NCBI GenBank assembly: GCA_026225255.1
Contig: JAMFSJ010000036.1
Coordinates: 1-64,000 of the forward strand
Length of the DNA stretch: 64,000 nt
Direction of reading: 5' to 3'
Source of the DNA: Methylacidimicrobium fagopyrum
Lineage (GTDB): Bacteria; Verrucomicrobiota; Verrucomicrobiia; Limisphaerales; UBA11358
Shown piece by piece: positions 1 to 7,967 of this stretch. The position numbers and the translations under genes are program-made. The notes under the pieces are model-generated. The model was not told the DNA's origin, made no database searches, and saw only the letters and a list, made by a program, of their open reading frames with translations. The first letter of the stretch is position 1; every line of letters starts with the position of its first letter.

Positions 1-212
1 CCGCCCCACGGATGGCAGCGGCAAATCCGTTTGGCCGCCAGCGCACCGCCATTTAATGTGCCGTGATTTTGAATAGCTTCGATAGCGAATTGCGAACAGG
101 TCGGTGTGAAACGGCAGCCGCCCGTCGGGCCGAATAAAAAAAGCTGCGCGGGCGAAATGACCAGACGATAAGCGCGGATGGCAAAAACCAAGCAGTGCTG
201 GATGGGGTTCAT
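1..212 (-). CDS. yidD: Membrane protein insertion efficiency factor YidD (partial)
   Basis: This is the start of a YidD protein whose 3' end lies beyond the window edge. It is absent from the ORF track because it has no stop here. The reverse complement reads [20 protein letters not shown], then [21 protein letters not shown] and ICRCHPWG, the Cys-rich pattern of the family. YidD is a small membrane-associated protein thought to help YidC-dependent insertion of inner-membrane proteins. Its ATG lies one base after the rnpA stop, so the classic rpmH-rnpA-yidD order is kept and the genes are probably co-transcribed. About 70 residues are visible, close to the usual full length of roughly 70-85. 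Confidence 0.93.
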   Translation of the reverse strand, partial: MNPIQHCLVFAIRAYRLVISPAQLFLFGPTGGCRFTPTCSQFAIEAIQNHGTLNGGALAAKRICRCHPWG

Positions 213-213
213 T

Positions 214-585
214 TCAGTTTTTCAACAGATGCGCGCGTTTCAGCGCGGCGAGAAAATCTTTTTCCACGCCCGCAAAACTTTTTCCGGCGATGGAATTCCG
301 CGCGACCAAAACCAACTCGACCGGCTGCGCCAGTTCATGTTGATGCAACCGGAAACTTTCACGCAACAGACGCCGGGCGCGATTGCGTTGCACCGCACCG
401 CCGATTTTTTTACTGGTGACTACGCCTAATTTTGGCGACGCGCCGTCCGGCAATTTGTTCCAATTGGCGATCAAACAGCCGAGCGCGAGGCGTTCGCCGA
501 CCTGCCGCACGCGCGCAAAATCGCGGCTCTGCTGAAGACGCGACTGGCGGCTCAAGCACAGGCGTTTCGGCGCATCGGCGTTCAC
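214..585 (-). CDS. rnpA: Ribonuclease P protein component
   Basis: This is the protein subunit of RNase P, which binds the catalytic RNA and the 5' leader of precursor tRNAs. The signature [14 protein letters not shown] (RNR motif) is present, preceded by [16 protein letters not shown]. The ORF track begins at 651, inside rpmH, which would force a 62-base overlap. A GTG at 585, five bases after the rpmH stop, gives a 123-residue protein of normal family length ([17 protein letters not shown]...) and is preferred. The exact start is therefore an inference; a TTG slightly further in is also possible. It lies between rpmH and yidD on the same strand. Confidence 0.9.
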   Translation of the reverse strand: MNADAPKRLCLSRQSRLQQSRDFARVRQVGERLALGCLIANWNKLPDGASPKLGVVTSKKIGGAVQRNRARRLLRESFRLHQHELAQPVELVLVARNSIAGKSFAGVEKDFLAALKRAHLLKN

Positions 586-589
586 GAAA

Positions 590-727
590 TCAAACCGGCG
601 TGAGGCGTTTGCGGCCGTTGCGACGGCGGTTGGCCAGCGTGGCCTTGCCACTCTTGGTGGAATTGCGGTTGAGAAACCCGTGCTGGCGTTTGCGGCGGAT
701 TTTCGACGGTTGATACTGGCGTTTCAT
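590..727 (-). CDS. rpmH: 50S ribosomal protein L34
   Basis: This 45-residue basic protein begins [20 protein letters not shown] and ends [10 protein letters not shown], matching L34 of the large ribosomal subunit. The ORF track adds 20 upstream residues ([11 protein letters not shown]...) that are not part of the family; the internal ATG at 727 gives the standard L34 length and N-terminus. It heads the rpmH-rnpA-yidD cluster and is transcribed away from the riboswitch-controlled transporter gene. In many bacteria dnaA lies just upstream of rpmH; here it does not. Confidence 0.97.
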   Translation of the reverse strand: MKRQYQPSKIRRKRQHGFLNRNSTKSGKATLANRRRNGRKRLTPV

Positions 728-829
728 AAATTCAAATAAATCGTTTCCGGCAAAAAACCGGAGCGTGTGAGAATAGCAATAAAACACTTCGAGTCAAGAA
801 GCGGTTCAAATTTGAAGCGACGCGTCAAA

Positions 830-858
830 TTGACAAAACGGCGCGGATTTGATTCACT
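830..858 (+). promoter_or_regulatory. Candidate sigma-70 promoter for the riboswitch-transporter transcript
   Basis: A perfect -35 hexamer TTGACA lies at 830-835. Seventeen bases later TTCACT is only a weak -10 match. A start site a few bases downstream would place transcription start right at the 5' edge of the riboswitch, which is the main reason to propose it. Confidence 0.35.
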
Positions 859-860
859 TT

Positions 861-1020
861 GGCCGTTGCAGCCTAAATCCGGCTTGCTTCCCAAACCGGA
901 TGCGGGAGACCCAGATTCCTCAAATCGAGGATGGGGCGAACGAAGTCAGGCAACTGATTTCAAGGTCATTTTCAAGGCCAAGCCCGACAGCTAATCTCGC
1001 AGGCAATTGGAAAGGCGATC
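861..1020 (+). ncRNA. ydaO/yuaA-type c-di-AMP riboswitch
   Basis: The leader carries the hallmark core of the ydaO family: GGGAGACCCAG, later GGGGCGAA, and finally CCCGACAGCTAATCTCGCAGG followed by CAATTGG. Several helices can be drawn by eye: ATCCGG with CCGGAT (876-901), an 8-bp hairpin GAAGTCAG/CTGATTTC (942-960), and a long-range pairing of GCGGGA (903-908) with TCTCGC (995-1000). The ends TTGC and GCAA can close the P1 stem. It lies just upstream of a KimA-like potassium transporter, a classic target in Bacillus. In known members c-di-AMP binding turns the downstream gene off. The ORF track wrongly translates through this RNA. An Infernal search with RF00379 would settle it. Confidence 0.9.
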
Positions 1021-1064
1021 CTCTGGGGCAAACCGGCTCCACGTTCCCGATGCGGAATTGTTTT

Positions 1065-3059
1065 ATGAATGTGTTTCGTCTGGCGAAAGACGTGGTGATC
1101 GGGCGGGCGCGGAATCTTTCCGACAAGCGCATTTTTCACAATATGTCGCTCATCGCGCTGCTCGCGTGGGTCGGCTTGGGTGCGGACGGTTTGTCTTCCT
1201 CGTGTTACGGCCCGGAAGCGGCGTTTCTGGCGTTGAAAGGTCACACGCATTTGAGCTTGTTCGTCGCGGCGGCTTCGGTGCTGACCATCGTGGTCATCTG
1301 CGCGAGTTATTCGCAGATCATTGAATTGTTTCCCACCGGCGGCGGCGGTTATCTGGTTGCGAGCAAATTGCTTTCACCGACGCTCGGTGTAATTTCCGGC
1401 TGCGCGCTCATCGGCGATTATATTTTGACGATCGCCATCAGCATCGCCAGCGGCGCGGACGCGACGTTCAGCTTGCTGCCGATCGAATGGCAGGTATGGA
1501 AATTCAAATTTTCCATCGGCATCGTGGTCGCGCTCACGCTGCTAAATCTGCGCGGCGTGAAAGAATCCGTCGTGCTCTGGGTGCCGGTGTTTTTCGTTTT
1601 CGTTTTGACTTATACGTTCGCGATTGTGTGGGCGGTCACGGCGCATTTTGGTGATTTGCCGGCCATCGCACACGGCGTCGCGGACGATGTTAAATCTGAT
1701 TCTGCCGCAGTTGGCGTGTTTGGCATGATTGCTGTTTTGTTGCGCGCTTATAGTCTTGGCGCCGGAACTTACACGGGCATCGAAGCCGTGAGCAACGGCC
1801 TGAACGCACTGCGCGAACCGCGCGTGCAAACCGGCAAACGCACCATGGTTTACATGGGCGTCTCGCTCGCGTTCGTCGTCGGCGGACTGCTGCTCGCGTA
1901 TCTTTTGTATCATGTCGAACACGTGGACGGCCAAACTCTGAACGCCGTCCTGTTTGAAAAAATCACCGCCGCGTGGCCGCATTCGATGTCACGCGGATTT
2001 GTCATCGCAGCCATGGCGTCGTCCGGCGCGCTGCTGTTCATCGCCGCGCAAACGGGATTTTTCGGCGGCCCGCGTGTGCTGGCAAACATGGCGGTGGACC
2101 GCTGGATGCCGACGCGTTTTGCCACCTTGAGCGACCGTCTCGTCACGCAAAACGGCGTGATCTTGATGGGTCTCGCCGCGTTGGTGGTCTTGCTGGTTGT
2201 CCATGCGTTTTCCGCGCGCGACATGGTCAGCGTCCTCGTCGTGCTCTACAGCATCAACGTTTTTATCACGTTCAGTTTGTCGCAACTCGGCATGGTGCGA
2301 CATTGGTGGCAGGAGCGGGCGAAAACGCCGAACTGGAAAAAGAAACTGTGCGTGAATGGTTTTGGCCTGTTGCTCACCAGCGGCATTTTGATCTCGCTCT
2401 GCGCCGTGAAATTTTTTGACGGCGGCTGGGCGACACTGTTCGTCACCGGCCTGCTCGTCGGCGTGGCGTTTTGGGTCAAACATCATTACCGCCAGACGCA
2501 GAAAAAATTATACCGCCTCAACGAACTCGTCGCCGCCGCACTCGCGGACGACGCGCTGGTCAGCAGCGTTGAAACGATCAAATCGCCCGCCACCTGCGAT
2601 CACAACGCACGCACCGCCGTTTTTCTCGTGAATGGTTTCAACGGCCTCGGCTTGCATACCTTGCTCGCAGTCGTGCGGATGTTCCCGAAAGTTTATCAGA
2701 ATTTTATTTTCGTGCAGGTCGGCGTGCTGGACGCGGGCAATTTCAAAGGCGCGGCGGAAGTGGACAATCTGCGCGAACATTCCCGCATCGCCGTCGAGCG
2801 TTATGTCACCTACATGAGTCGGCGCGGATTTTATTCCGAGGCGCACGTCGCACTCGGCACGGACATCGCGGATGAAGCGGCGAAAGAATGTAATCTCATC
2901 GCCGAAAAATTTCCGCAGGCGCAATTCTTCGCCGGTCAGCTCGTTTTCAAAGATGAAAGTTTGATCACGCGCTGGCTGCATAATCACACGGTCTTTGAAT
3001 TGCAACGCCGCCTCTATCAAAACGGCCGCGCGATGCTGATCTTGCCGATCCAGGTCTGA
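1065..3059 (+). CDS. KimA-like APC-superfamily potassium transporter
   Basis: This is a 664-residue membrane protein of the APC superfamily. The N-terminus reads LIALLAWVGLGADGLSSSCY, the discontinuous TM1 typical of KimA/KUP-like permeases, and about twelve hydrophobic segments follow to about residue 460. The last 180 or so residues are soluble (from KLYRLNELVAAALADDALV), as in the cytosolic domain of KimA, which binds c-di-AMP in Bacillus. The riboswitch upstream also points to potassium uptake controlled by c-di-AMP. The ORF track start at 849 lies inside the riboswitch; in-frame ATGs at 1050 and 1065 are realistic, and 1065 (MNVFRLAKDVVIGR) was chosen by homology. No clear Shine-Dalgarno is visible. 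An amino-acid permease role is the main alternative. Confidence 0.82.
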   Translation: MNVFRLAKDVVIGRARNLSDKRIFHNMSLIALLAWVGLGADGLSSSCYGPEAAFLALKGHTHLSLFVAAASVLTIVVICASYSQIIELFPTGGGGYLVASKLLSPTLGVISGCALIGDYILTIAISIASGADATFSLLPIEWQVWKFKFSIGIVVALTLLNLRGVKESVVLWVPVFFVFVLTYTFAIVWAVTAHFGDLPAIAHGVADDVKSDSAAVGVFGMIAVLLRAYSLGAGTYTGIEAVSNGLNALREPRVQTGKRTMVYMGVSLAFVVGGLLLAYLLYHVEHVDGQTLNAVLFEKITAAWPHSMSRGFVIAAMASSGALLFIAAQTGFFGGPRVLANMAVDRWMPTRFATLSDRLVTQNGVILMGLAALVVLLVVHAFSARDMVSVLVVLYSINVFITFSLSQLGMVRHWWQERAKTPNWKKKLCVNGFGLLLTSGILISLCAVKFFDGGWATLFVTGLLVGVAFWVKHHYRQTQKKLYRLNELVAAALADDALVSSVETIKSPATCDHNARTAVFLVNGFNGLGLHTLLAVVRMFPKVYQNFIFVQVGVLDAGNFKGAAEVDNLREHSRIAVERYVTYMSRRGFYSEAHVALGTDIADEAAKECNLIAEKFPQAQFFAGQLVFKDESLITRWLHNHTVFELQRRLYQNGRAMLILPIQV

Positions 3060-3063
3060 AAAC

Positions 3064-3099
3064 AAAACCGCCCGCGATTTTCATCACGGGCGGTTTTTT
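3064..3099. terminator. Bidirectional terminator between the transporter and rpoD
   Basis: An A-tract, the stem AAACCGCCCG, a loop of about 12 bases, the complement CGGGCGGTTT and a T-run lie between two convergent genes. It can act as an intrinsic terminator for both strands. Confidence 0.9.
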
Positions 3100-3111
3100 A
3101 ATTCTATTCCC

Positions 3112-5040
3112 TTACGCCGGTTCCGCGCCTTCGAGGAAGCCTTGCAGATGGCGCACGCGCGTCGGGTGACGCAGTTTACGCAACGCCTTCGCTTCGATCT
3201 GACGGATGCGTTCGCGCGTGACATTATACATCTTGCCGATTTCTTCGAGCGTGCGTTCGTAACCGTCAAGCAAACCGAAACGCATTTCAAGAATTTTGCG
3301 TTCGCGTTCGGTCAACGTCGTCAAAACGTCGCTCAATTTTTCGCGAAGCAAACTGTAGCTGGTCACATCAGATGGATTTTCCGCCGACTTATCTTCGATG
3401 AAATCGCCGACGCTCACATCGCCGTCATCACCAACGGGCGCGTGCAGGGAAACCGGCTGTTGCGCCATTTTCAGCAACGCGTGGATGCGCGCGACTGGCA
3501 TGTGCATTTCGTCGGCCAATTCTTCGGGAGTGGGTTCGCGGCCAAGTTCCTGCGTGAGCTGTTTCTGCGCGCGCCAGAGCTTGTTCATGATTTCGATCAT
3601 GTGCACCGGAATACGGATCGTGCGGGCCTGATCCGCGATGGAACGCGTGATCGCCTGACGAATCCACCAGATCGCATAGGTCGAAAATTTATAACCGCGG
3701 CGATACTCGAACTTCTCGACGCCTTTCATCAAACCGATGTTGCCTTCCTGAATCAAATCCAGAAACGACTGACCACGGTTCGTATATTTTTTTGCCACCG
3801 AAACGACGAGGCGCAAATTGGCTTCCGCCATGTGCGTTTTCGCCTTCAAACCGCGATCGGCGGCGGCTTTCAAATCTTTGAACGATTTGTAAAAATCTTC
3901 GCGCGGCATCCGCACAAATTGTTCGAGCGTGGAAATCTTGGCTTCTTCCGCTTCCACCGCCGCACGTTTTTCCGCCGTGTTGCGATGCGTTTCCAATTCG
4001 GTCAAATGACGCAAGCTCGCTTGAAATTTTTCGTAAATGTTGCCGGCAACGACAATCATTTCTTCCGCGACTTTCTGTTTGTAATAAAATTTCGCAAACA
4101 GTTCCTGCAGCTTCACGCTCATCTTGTGCAGTTCTTTGGCGAGCGCTTCTTTGCGACCTTTTTGCTGCGCTTTTTGCCATGAGAAATATTTCTCGTCCAC
4201 TTTTTGATCAGCGACGTGAATTTTCTTGATGAGCGTGCGCAAATCTTTCAAGTGCCCTTCGCGATTGGCGATTTTTTTATCAACAATCACGCGATCAAAA
4301 CGTTCCTTCGGCGGATCGGACAATAATTTTTCCGCGATGGCGATGTGTTCTTTCGCCGTGAAACCGAGCGCGTAAATGATCGTCTTCATCGAGACTTCGG
4401 CTTCCTCGATTTTTTTGCAGATCTCGACTTCCTGTTCGCGCGTGAGCAAAGGCACTTTGCCCATCTGGTTCATATACATACGAACCGGATCGTCTAAAAT
4501 TTCCAAGCGGGAATCTTCATCCGCCGCCTCTTCCTGCTGCTCGGGCTGCTTGCGTTCGGCCCGTTCGGCCTCGGCCGCGTCCATGACGATTTCCACGTCC
4601 AGGCCGCGCAGCTTGGTCAACAACGCATCCAAGTCATCCGGACTCAAATTGTCCGGCAAAATGTCATTAATATCGTCGTAAGTGACGTAACCATTTTCCT
4701 GCCCGAGATGCACGAGCGTCTTGATCGTTTCCGTCAAATCCACCGAAGTGAACGTAGCCGTCGCGGGCGCCGGCGCAGCGGCGGGCTGGCCGTTCGCGGC
4801 TTTAGCCACTTTCACGGCTTTTGCGGGCTTGGCGGGCGTGGGCGCCGGAACAGCGGGCGCGGAAAGTTTGGTTTTGACCGCTTCAGCTTTGGTGGTTTCG
4901 GGCTTGGCTTCAGGTTTGAGAGCTTTGCTGGAAATGACAAATCGCTTACGAGCCGCAGGCGTTGGGGCCTTGGCTGGCTTATCGTTGCGATGGCTGTCGA
5001 GCGACGCACTTTTCGGCGCCGTAACTTTGCGTTTCAACAT
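3112..5040 (-). CDS. rpoD: RNA polymerase primary sigma factor (sigma-70)
   Basis: This 642-residue protein directs RNA polymerase to housekeeping promoters. In order it shows an Ala/Lys/Pro-rich N-terminal extension of about 95 residues, a region 1.1-like helical segment (about 100-180), region 1.2 ([20 protein letters not shown]), a long non-conserved insert, region 2 ([16 protein letters not shown] and [16 protein letters not shown]), region 3, and region 4 ([15 protein letters not shown], then [20 protein letters not shown]). Lengths fit primary sigma factors rather than alternatives. The low-complexity N-terminus is unusual in composition but common in this phylum. It is monocistronic, with a terminator behind it and a candidate promoter about 150 bases upstream. 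Confidence 0.97.
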   Translation of the reverse strand: MLKRKVTAPKSASLDSHRNDKPAKAPTPAARKRFVISSKALKPEAKPETTKAEAVKTKLSAPAVPAPTPAKPAKAVKVAKAANGQPAAAPAPATATFTSVDLTETIKTLVHLGQENGYVTYDDINDILPDNLSPDDLDALLTKLRGLDVEIVMDAAEAERAERKQPEQQEEAADEDSRLEILDDPVRMYMNQMGKVPLLTREQEVEICKKIEEAEVSMKTIIYALGFTAKEHIAIAEKLLSDPPKERFDRVIVDKKIANREGHLKDLRTLIKKIHVADQKVDEKYFSWQKAQQKGRKEALAKELHKMSVKLQELFAKFYYKQKVAEEMIVVAGNIYEKFQASLRHLTELETHRNTAEKRAAVEAEEAKISTLEQFVRMPREDFYKSFKDLKAAADRGLKAKTHMAEANLRLVVSVAKKYTNRGQSFLDLIQEGNIGLMKGVEKFEYRRGYKFSTYAIWWIRQAITRSIADQARTIRIPVHMIEIMNKLWRAQKQLTQELGREPTPEELADEMHMPVARIHALLKMAQQPVSLHAPVGDDGDVSVGDFIEDKSAENPSDVTSYSLLREKLSDVLTTLTERERKILEMRFGLLDGYERTLEEIGKMYNVTRERIRQIEAKALRKLRHPTRVRHLQGFLEGAEPA

Positions 5041-5424
5041 AAAGGTATCTGACCGGGAAAATCCGTTTCAGTTCATTCAGTCCAGAGAAACTTCTCCTAA
5101 ACTGCGAATCTCGACTTCTGACGACACACCCACGAATTATCTCTACTCTTGGGAATCGCGAACTCCAGAAGACTGACGCGGCGTTTATAATAGCCTGATT
5201 TCCTGAAAACTCAAGGATAATCTTGCTTTACAAACGGTAGGCATTGGCGGTAAAGGCGGTTTTATAGGGTCAAAAACCGCGATATTACGCTGGTTTTGAC
5301 CGGCTTAACCGGCGGCGACATGATGATGTTGGCAGCGACGGCTCCAAGCGGGCTGCCGTTGGGTTGCCCGTCCGCGTATTTTTTTATTTCGCGGTGAAAC
5401 CAGCTTTCACGCAAAAATGGAATT
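5041..5424. other. Intergenic region between rpoD and ribF
   Basis: No gene is supported here. It holds the candidate rpoD promoter, an 8-bp dyad GCGGTTTT/AAAACCGC at about 5256-5279, and a short dyad CCGCG/CGCGG around an AT-rich loop near 5372-5394. Either dyad could help end ribF transcription on the minus strand, but neither has a good U-tract. Confidence 0.5.
5187..5214 (-). promoter_or_regulatory. Candidate sigma-70 promoter for rpoD
   Basis: On the minus strand TTGAGT, a 16-base spacer and TATTAT form a good -35/-10 pair about 150 bases before the rpoD ATG. Nothing was tested experimentally, and the leader between it and the start codon shows no further structure. Confidence 0.38.
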
Positions 5425-6348
5425 TCAGATCAACGCCCGCACTTGCGCCACATCCAGTGCAATTTGCTCGCGCAATTCTTCGGACGAAGCAAACCGGCGT
5501 TCGTCGCGCAGCTTTTCGCCGATTTCCAATTCCAATTCCGCGCCGTAAAGATCGCCACTAAAATCCAGCAAATGCGCCTCCACGCGCAAAACCGGTTTGG
5601 CCGAAGCCACGGTCGGGCGCAGACCAATATTCAATGCGACGCGGTAAAACTGCCCGTTCAGCTTGGTTGCCGCCGTATAAACCCCATTTGGCGGCAACGT
5701 TAACGATGTCGAATCCAAATTCGCCGTTGGAAAGCCAAATTTTCGCCCCAGCCGGTCGCCTTCGATCATGCGACCGCAAATTGTGTAAGGCCGACCGAGC
5801 ATCTGGCTCGCTGCATCAAAATTTCCGCCGCGAAGCGTCTCCCGAATCCGTGTGCTGCTTACCACCTGGCCATCGAGGGAAACCGCCGCGAGCCCGTGAA
5901 CATGAAAATTCAGCTCGCCGCCCAATTGTTTCAGCAAAGCGACATCGCCGCTGCGTTTGCAACCGAACACAAAATCTGCCCCGACGCAAACGCTATGGAT
6001 TTTTCCAAAAGCCGCCGCCAGTTCGCGGATAAAGATTTCGCCGGACTTTTCGCTGAAAGATTTATCGAAGGGGATTTCCAACAACGCGTCCGCGCCGAGT
6101 GATTCGATGGCGCGATATTTTTGCGACGTGGCATAAATCATCGGCGGCACGCGATCAGGTGCAACCACGGAATTGGGATGCCGATCAAACGTGATGACCA
6201 GCGCAATCGCATCGTGCAACCGCGCATCGGCAAGGGTTTGCCGGATGATCTGCTGATGCCCGAGATGCACGCCGTCAAACACGCCGATGGCGAGACAGAC
6301 CTTGCGGTTGCCATTGCCCAGTTCGTTCGCGGCGCGGATGATGTTCAT
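5425..6348 (-). CDS. ribF: Bifunctional riboflavin kinase / FAD synthetase
   Basis: This enzyme converts riboflavin to FMN and then FAD in the cytosol. The 307-residue protein has the N-terminal nucleotidyltransferase motif GVFDGVHLGHQQII (about residues 22-35), then the substrate-site region QVVSSTRIRE, and a C-terminal riboflavin kinase domain with GRKFGFPTANLD and NIGLRPTV. The length is normal. It is the last gene of the nusA-infB-rbfA-nrnA-truB-ribF operon, separated from truB by a spacer of 109 bases that contains an inverted repeat. truB-ribF adjacency is widespread in bacteria. Confidence 0.95.
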   Translation of the reverse strand: MNIIRAANELGNGNRKVCLAIGVFDGVHLGHQQIIRQTLADARLHDAIALVITFDRHPNSVVAPDRVPPMIYATSQKYRAIESLGADALLEIPFDKSFSEKSGEIFIRELAAAFGKIHSVCVGADFVFGCKRSGDVALLKQLGGELNFHVHGLAAVSLDGQVVSSTRIRETLRGGNFDAASQMLGRPYTICGRMIEGDRLGRKFGFPTANLDSTSLTLPPNGVYTAATKLNGQFYRVALNIGLRPTVASAKPVLRVEAHLLDFSGDLYGAELELEIGEKLRDERRFASSEELREQIALDVAQVRALI

Positions 6349-6374
6349 CTTGAAAAAATATTTTTTACCACCGA

Positions 6375-6436
6375 GCCACCAAGCGCACCGAGGAAATTCT
6401 TTTTAAAAATCTCGGCGCGTTCGGTGTCTTCGTGGC
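6375..6436. repeat. Imperfect inverted repeat in the truB-ribF spacer
   Basis: GCCACCAAGCGCACCGA and TCGGTGTCTTCGTGGC face each other around an AT-rich centre. They can form a long imperfect hairpin in the mRNA. The wording resembles interspersed repeats of the CCACxGAGxCACxGAG kind; whether it recurs elsewhere in this genome cannot be seen here. Confidence 0.6.
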
Positions 6437-6457
6437 AATTTTTATTCATAATCGCCG

Positions 6458-7171
6458 TTACACGGCTGCTAATTTTAGAAAAGGCATCACCCGCTTTTCC
6501 AACTCGACGGCGGATAATTTCAAAACCGCATCTAACGTCAACGCGTCGGCCACGTCAAATTTACCGGAAGCACTGCGGCGCAAGGTCGTCAGATGCGCGC
6601 CGCAACCGAGTTTATTGCCTAGATCGTGCGCGAGGCTGCGGATGTAAGTGCCTTTGGTGCAGGCAACGCGGAATTTTCCAAGCGGCTCGGTGTAATCCGT
6701 GAAACGAAAATTATAGATGTGAATCAAGCGCGGTTCACGTTCCACCTCGATACCTTTACGCGCCAGCTTGTAGAGCGGCACGCCATTTTTTTTGATCGCG
6801 GAAACCATCGGCGGCACTTGCATCAAGTCGCCGATAAACGTCGCCGCTTCATTGTTCAATTCATCCAGCGTCATCGGCATCACCAGCGATGAATTCGTCA
6901 GTTCGCCATCAGAATCGTAGCTGTCGGTCGTCTCACCAAATTTGATCGTGCCTTCGTAAACCTTGTCGTCGCCCATCAAACGTTCAGACAATTTTGTGCC
7001 GCGGCCGAGCACAATAATGAGCAGACCGGTCGCATTCGGATCGAGCGTGCCGCAGTGGCCGACTTTCTTGATGCCGAATTTGCGACGAATCGCGTCCACG
7101 ACATCATGCGACGTCGGGCCGCTGGGTTTATCAACGAGAATAGCGCCGTCAAGCGCGGAGAAATCTTGCAT
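6458..7171 (-). CDS. truB: tRNA pseudouridine(55) synthase TruB
   Basis: TruB makes pseudouridine 55 in the T-loop of tRNAs and also acts as a tRNA chaperone. The 237-residue protein opens with GAILVDKPSGPTSHDVV and carries the catalytic-Asp motif GHCGTLDPNATGLL, then YEGTIKFGETTDSYDSDG and the late motif GTYIRSLAHDLG. It lacks a long C-terminal PUA extension, so it is at the short end of the family. Its ATG lies four bases after the stop of the upstream nucleotidyltransferase gene, indicating one transcript. Confidence 0.95.
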   Translation of the reverse strand: MQDFSALDGAILVDKPSGPTSHDVVDAIRRKFGIKKVGHCGTLDPNATGLLIIVLGRGTKLSERLMGDDKVYEGTIKFGETTDSYDSDGELTNSSLVMPMTLDELNNEAATFIGDLMQVPPMVSAIKKNGVPLYKLARKGIEVEREPRLIHIYNFRFTDYTEPLGKFRVACTKGTYIRSLAHDLGNKLGCGAHLTTLRRSASGKFDVADALTLDAVLKLSAVELEKRVMPFLKLAAV

Positions 7172-7175
7172 ATAA

Positions 7176-7967
7176 TTATTTCCAAACTTCTATCAATGCC
7201 GCACGAAACAGTTCATCCAGCTTATCGTTTTGACTTGGCAATAAAGGCTGTTCACTAGCTTGTTTCTTTAAACGCTCCAGTTCACTTTCAATAAAATTAC
7301 TAATGGCTGGAATTCTGGGTTCAAAATCCAATTCTTGCCCATCTTGTTTGCGCTTTAGCAGTGAATAGATTTCTTGCTTAAGCACGGTGGACGGGGCCAT
7401 TTTTTCAACTAGTTTTTCAAATTCCATCGGCACGGGCCCGAGCCCAGATTCAATCCACCGACAACCAAGCAAAGGGCGAAGAACGTAAAAATACTTTTTA
7501 ACACGGACATTTTCTCCGCGCAAATATTCGCGAAAGTTGCCCTCAGCCATGTGCAAGTAATGATGGAAACAATTTCGCGGCGAATAAAAATCCGGCAATA
7601 GACTCCGAAGTTTATCAGCGATAGAAAACTTTTGTTGATAAATGATGGGTGAACTTAACCATTCCAGTAAAGGTGGATTTGATTTGCGGAATAAACGAAG
7701 TGCTTTACGAATTTCCCAACCACTTAAATCAATCTCCTCTACCAACGGCCGCTCAATCACATCACGATGGTCTTCGATCGAAAGATACCAATCGCGCGGA
7801 TGAACGTAGATGAAGCGAACATCATAATCACTGTCTGCGGAAGGAAATCCCCACGCACGGCTGCCGGATTCGCAGGCATAAAGGATACAAACATTTTCCT
7901 GCCGCTCGATTTCAAGAAGCTTCTGCTGGATGTTCGATTTAATCGCTTCCGAGACCATGGAAATCAT
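7176..7967 (-). CDS. RlaP-type nucleotidyltransferase (PF10127-like, COG3541)
   Basis: The 263-residue protein has the polymerase-beta-superfamily motif YACESGSRAWGFPSADSDYD, whose GS and DxD residues bind NTP and metal, followed by VRFIYVHPRDWYLSI, RDVIERPL and LRLFRKSNPPLLEWL. This is the pattern of the RlaP/YcgL family, linked by genome context to RNA repair; its substrate is unknown. The ORF track starts at 8087 inside nrnA; the ATG at 7967 overlaps the nrnA stop as ATGA, which implies translational coupling, and removes a nonsense N-terminus rich in Arg and Gly. An ATG at 7958 is possible. truB starts four bases after its stop. The gene looks AT-richer than its neighbours, which may point to acquisition. 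Confidence 0.85.
   Translation of the reverse strand: MISMVSEAIKSNIQQKLLEIERQENVCILYACESGSRAWGFPSADSDYDVRFIYVHPRDWYLSIEDHRDVIERPLVEEIDLSGWEIRKALRLFRKSNPPLLEWLSSPIIYQQKFSIADKLRSLLPDFYSPRNCFHHYLHMAEGNFREYLRGENVRVKKYFYVLRPLLGCRWIESGLGPVPMEFEKLVEKMAPSTVLKQEIYSLLKRKQDGQELDFEPRIPAISNFIESELERLKKQASEQPLLPSQNDKLDELFRAALIEVWK

Noticed and set aside
849-1064. N-terminal extension of the transporter ORF
   Set aside because: It translates the ydaO-type riboswitch and lacks transporter homology; in-frame ATGs at 1050 and 1065 fit the family.
3142-4182. 346-residue plus-strand ORF opposite rpoD
   Set aside because: Antisense shadow of the sigma factor gene with unnatural Phe/Arg/His-rich composition.
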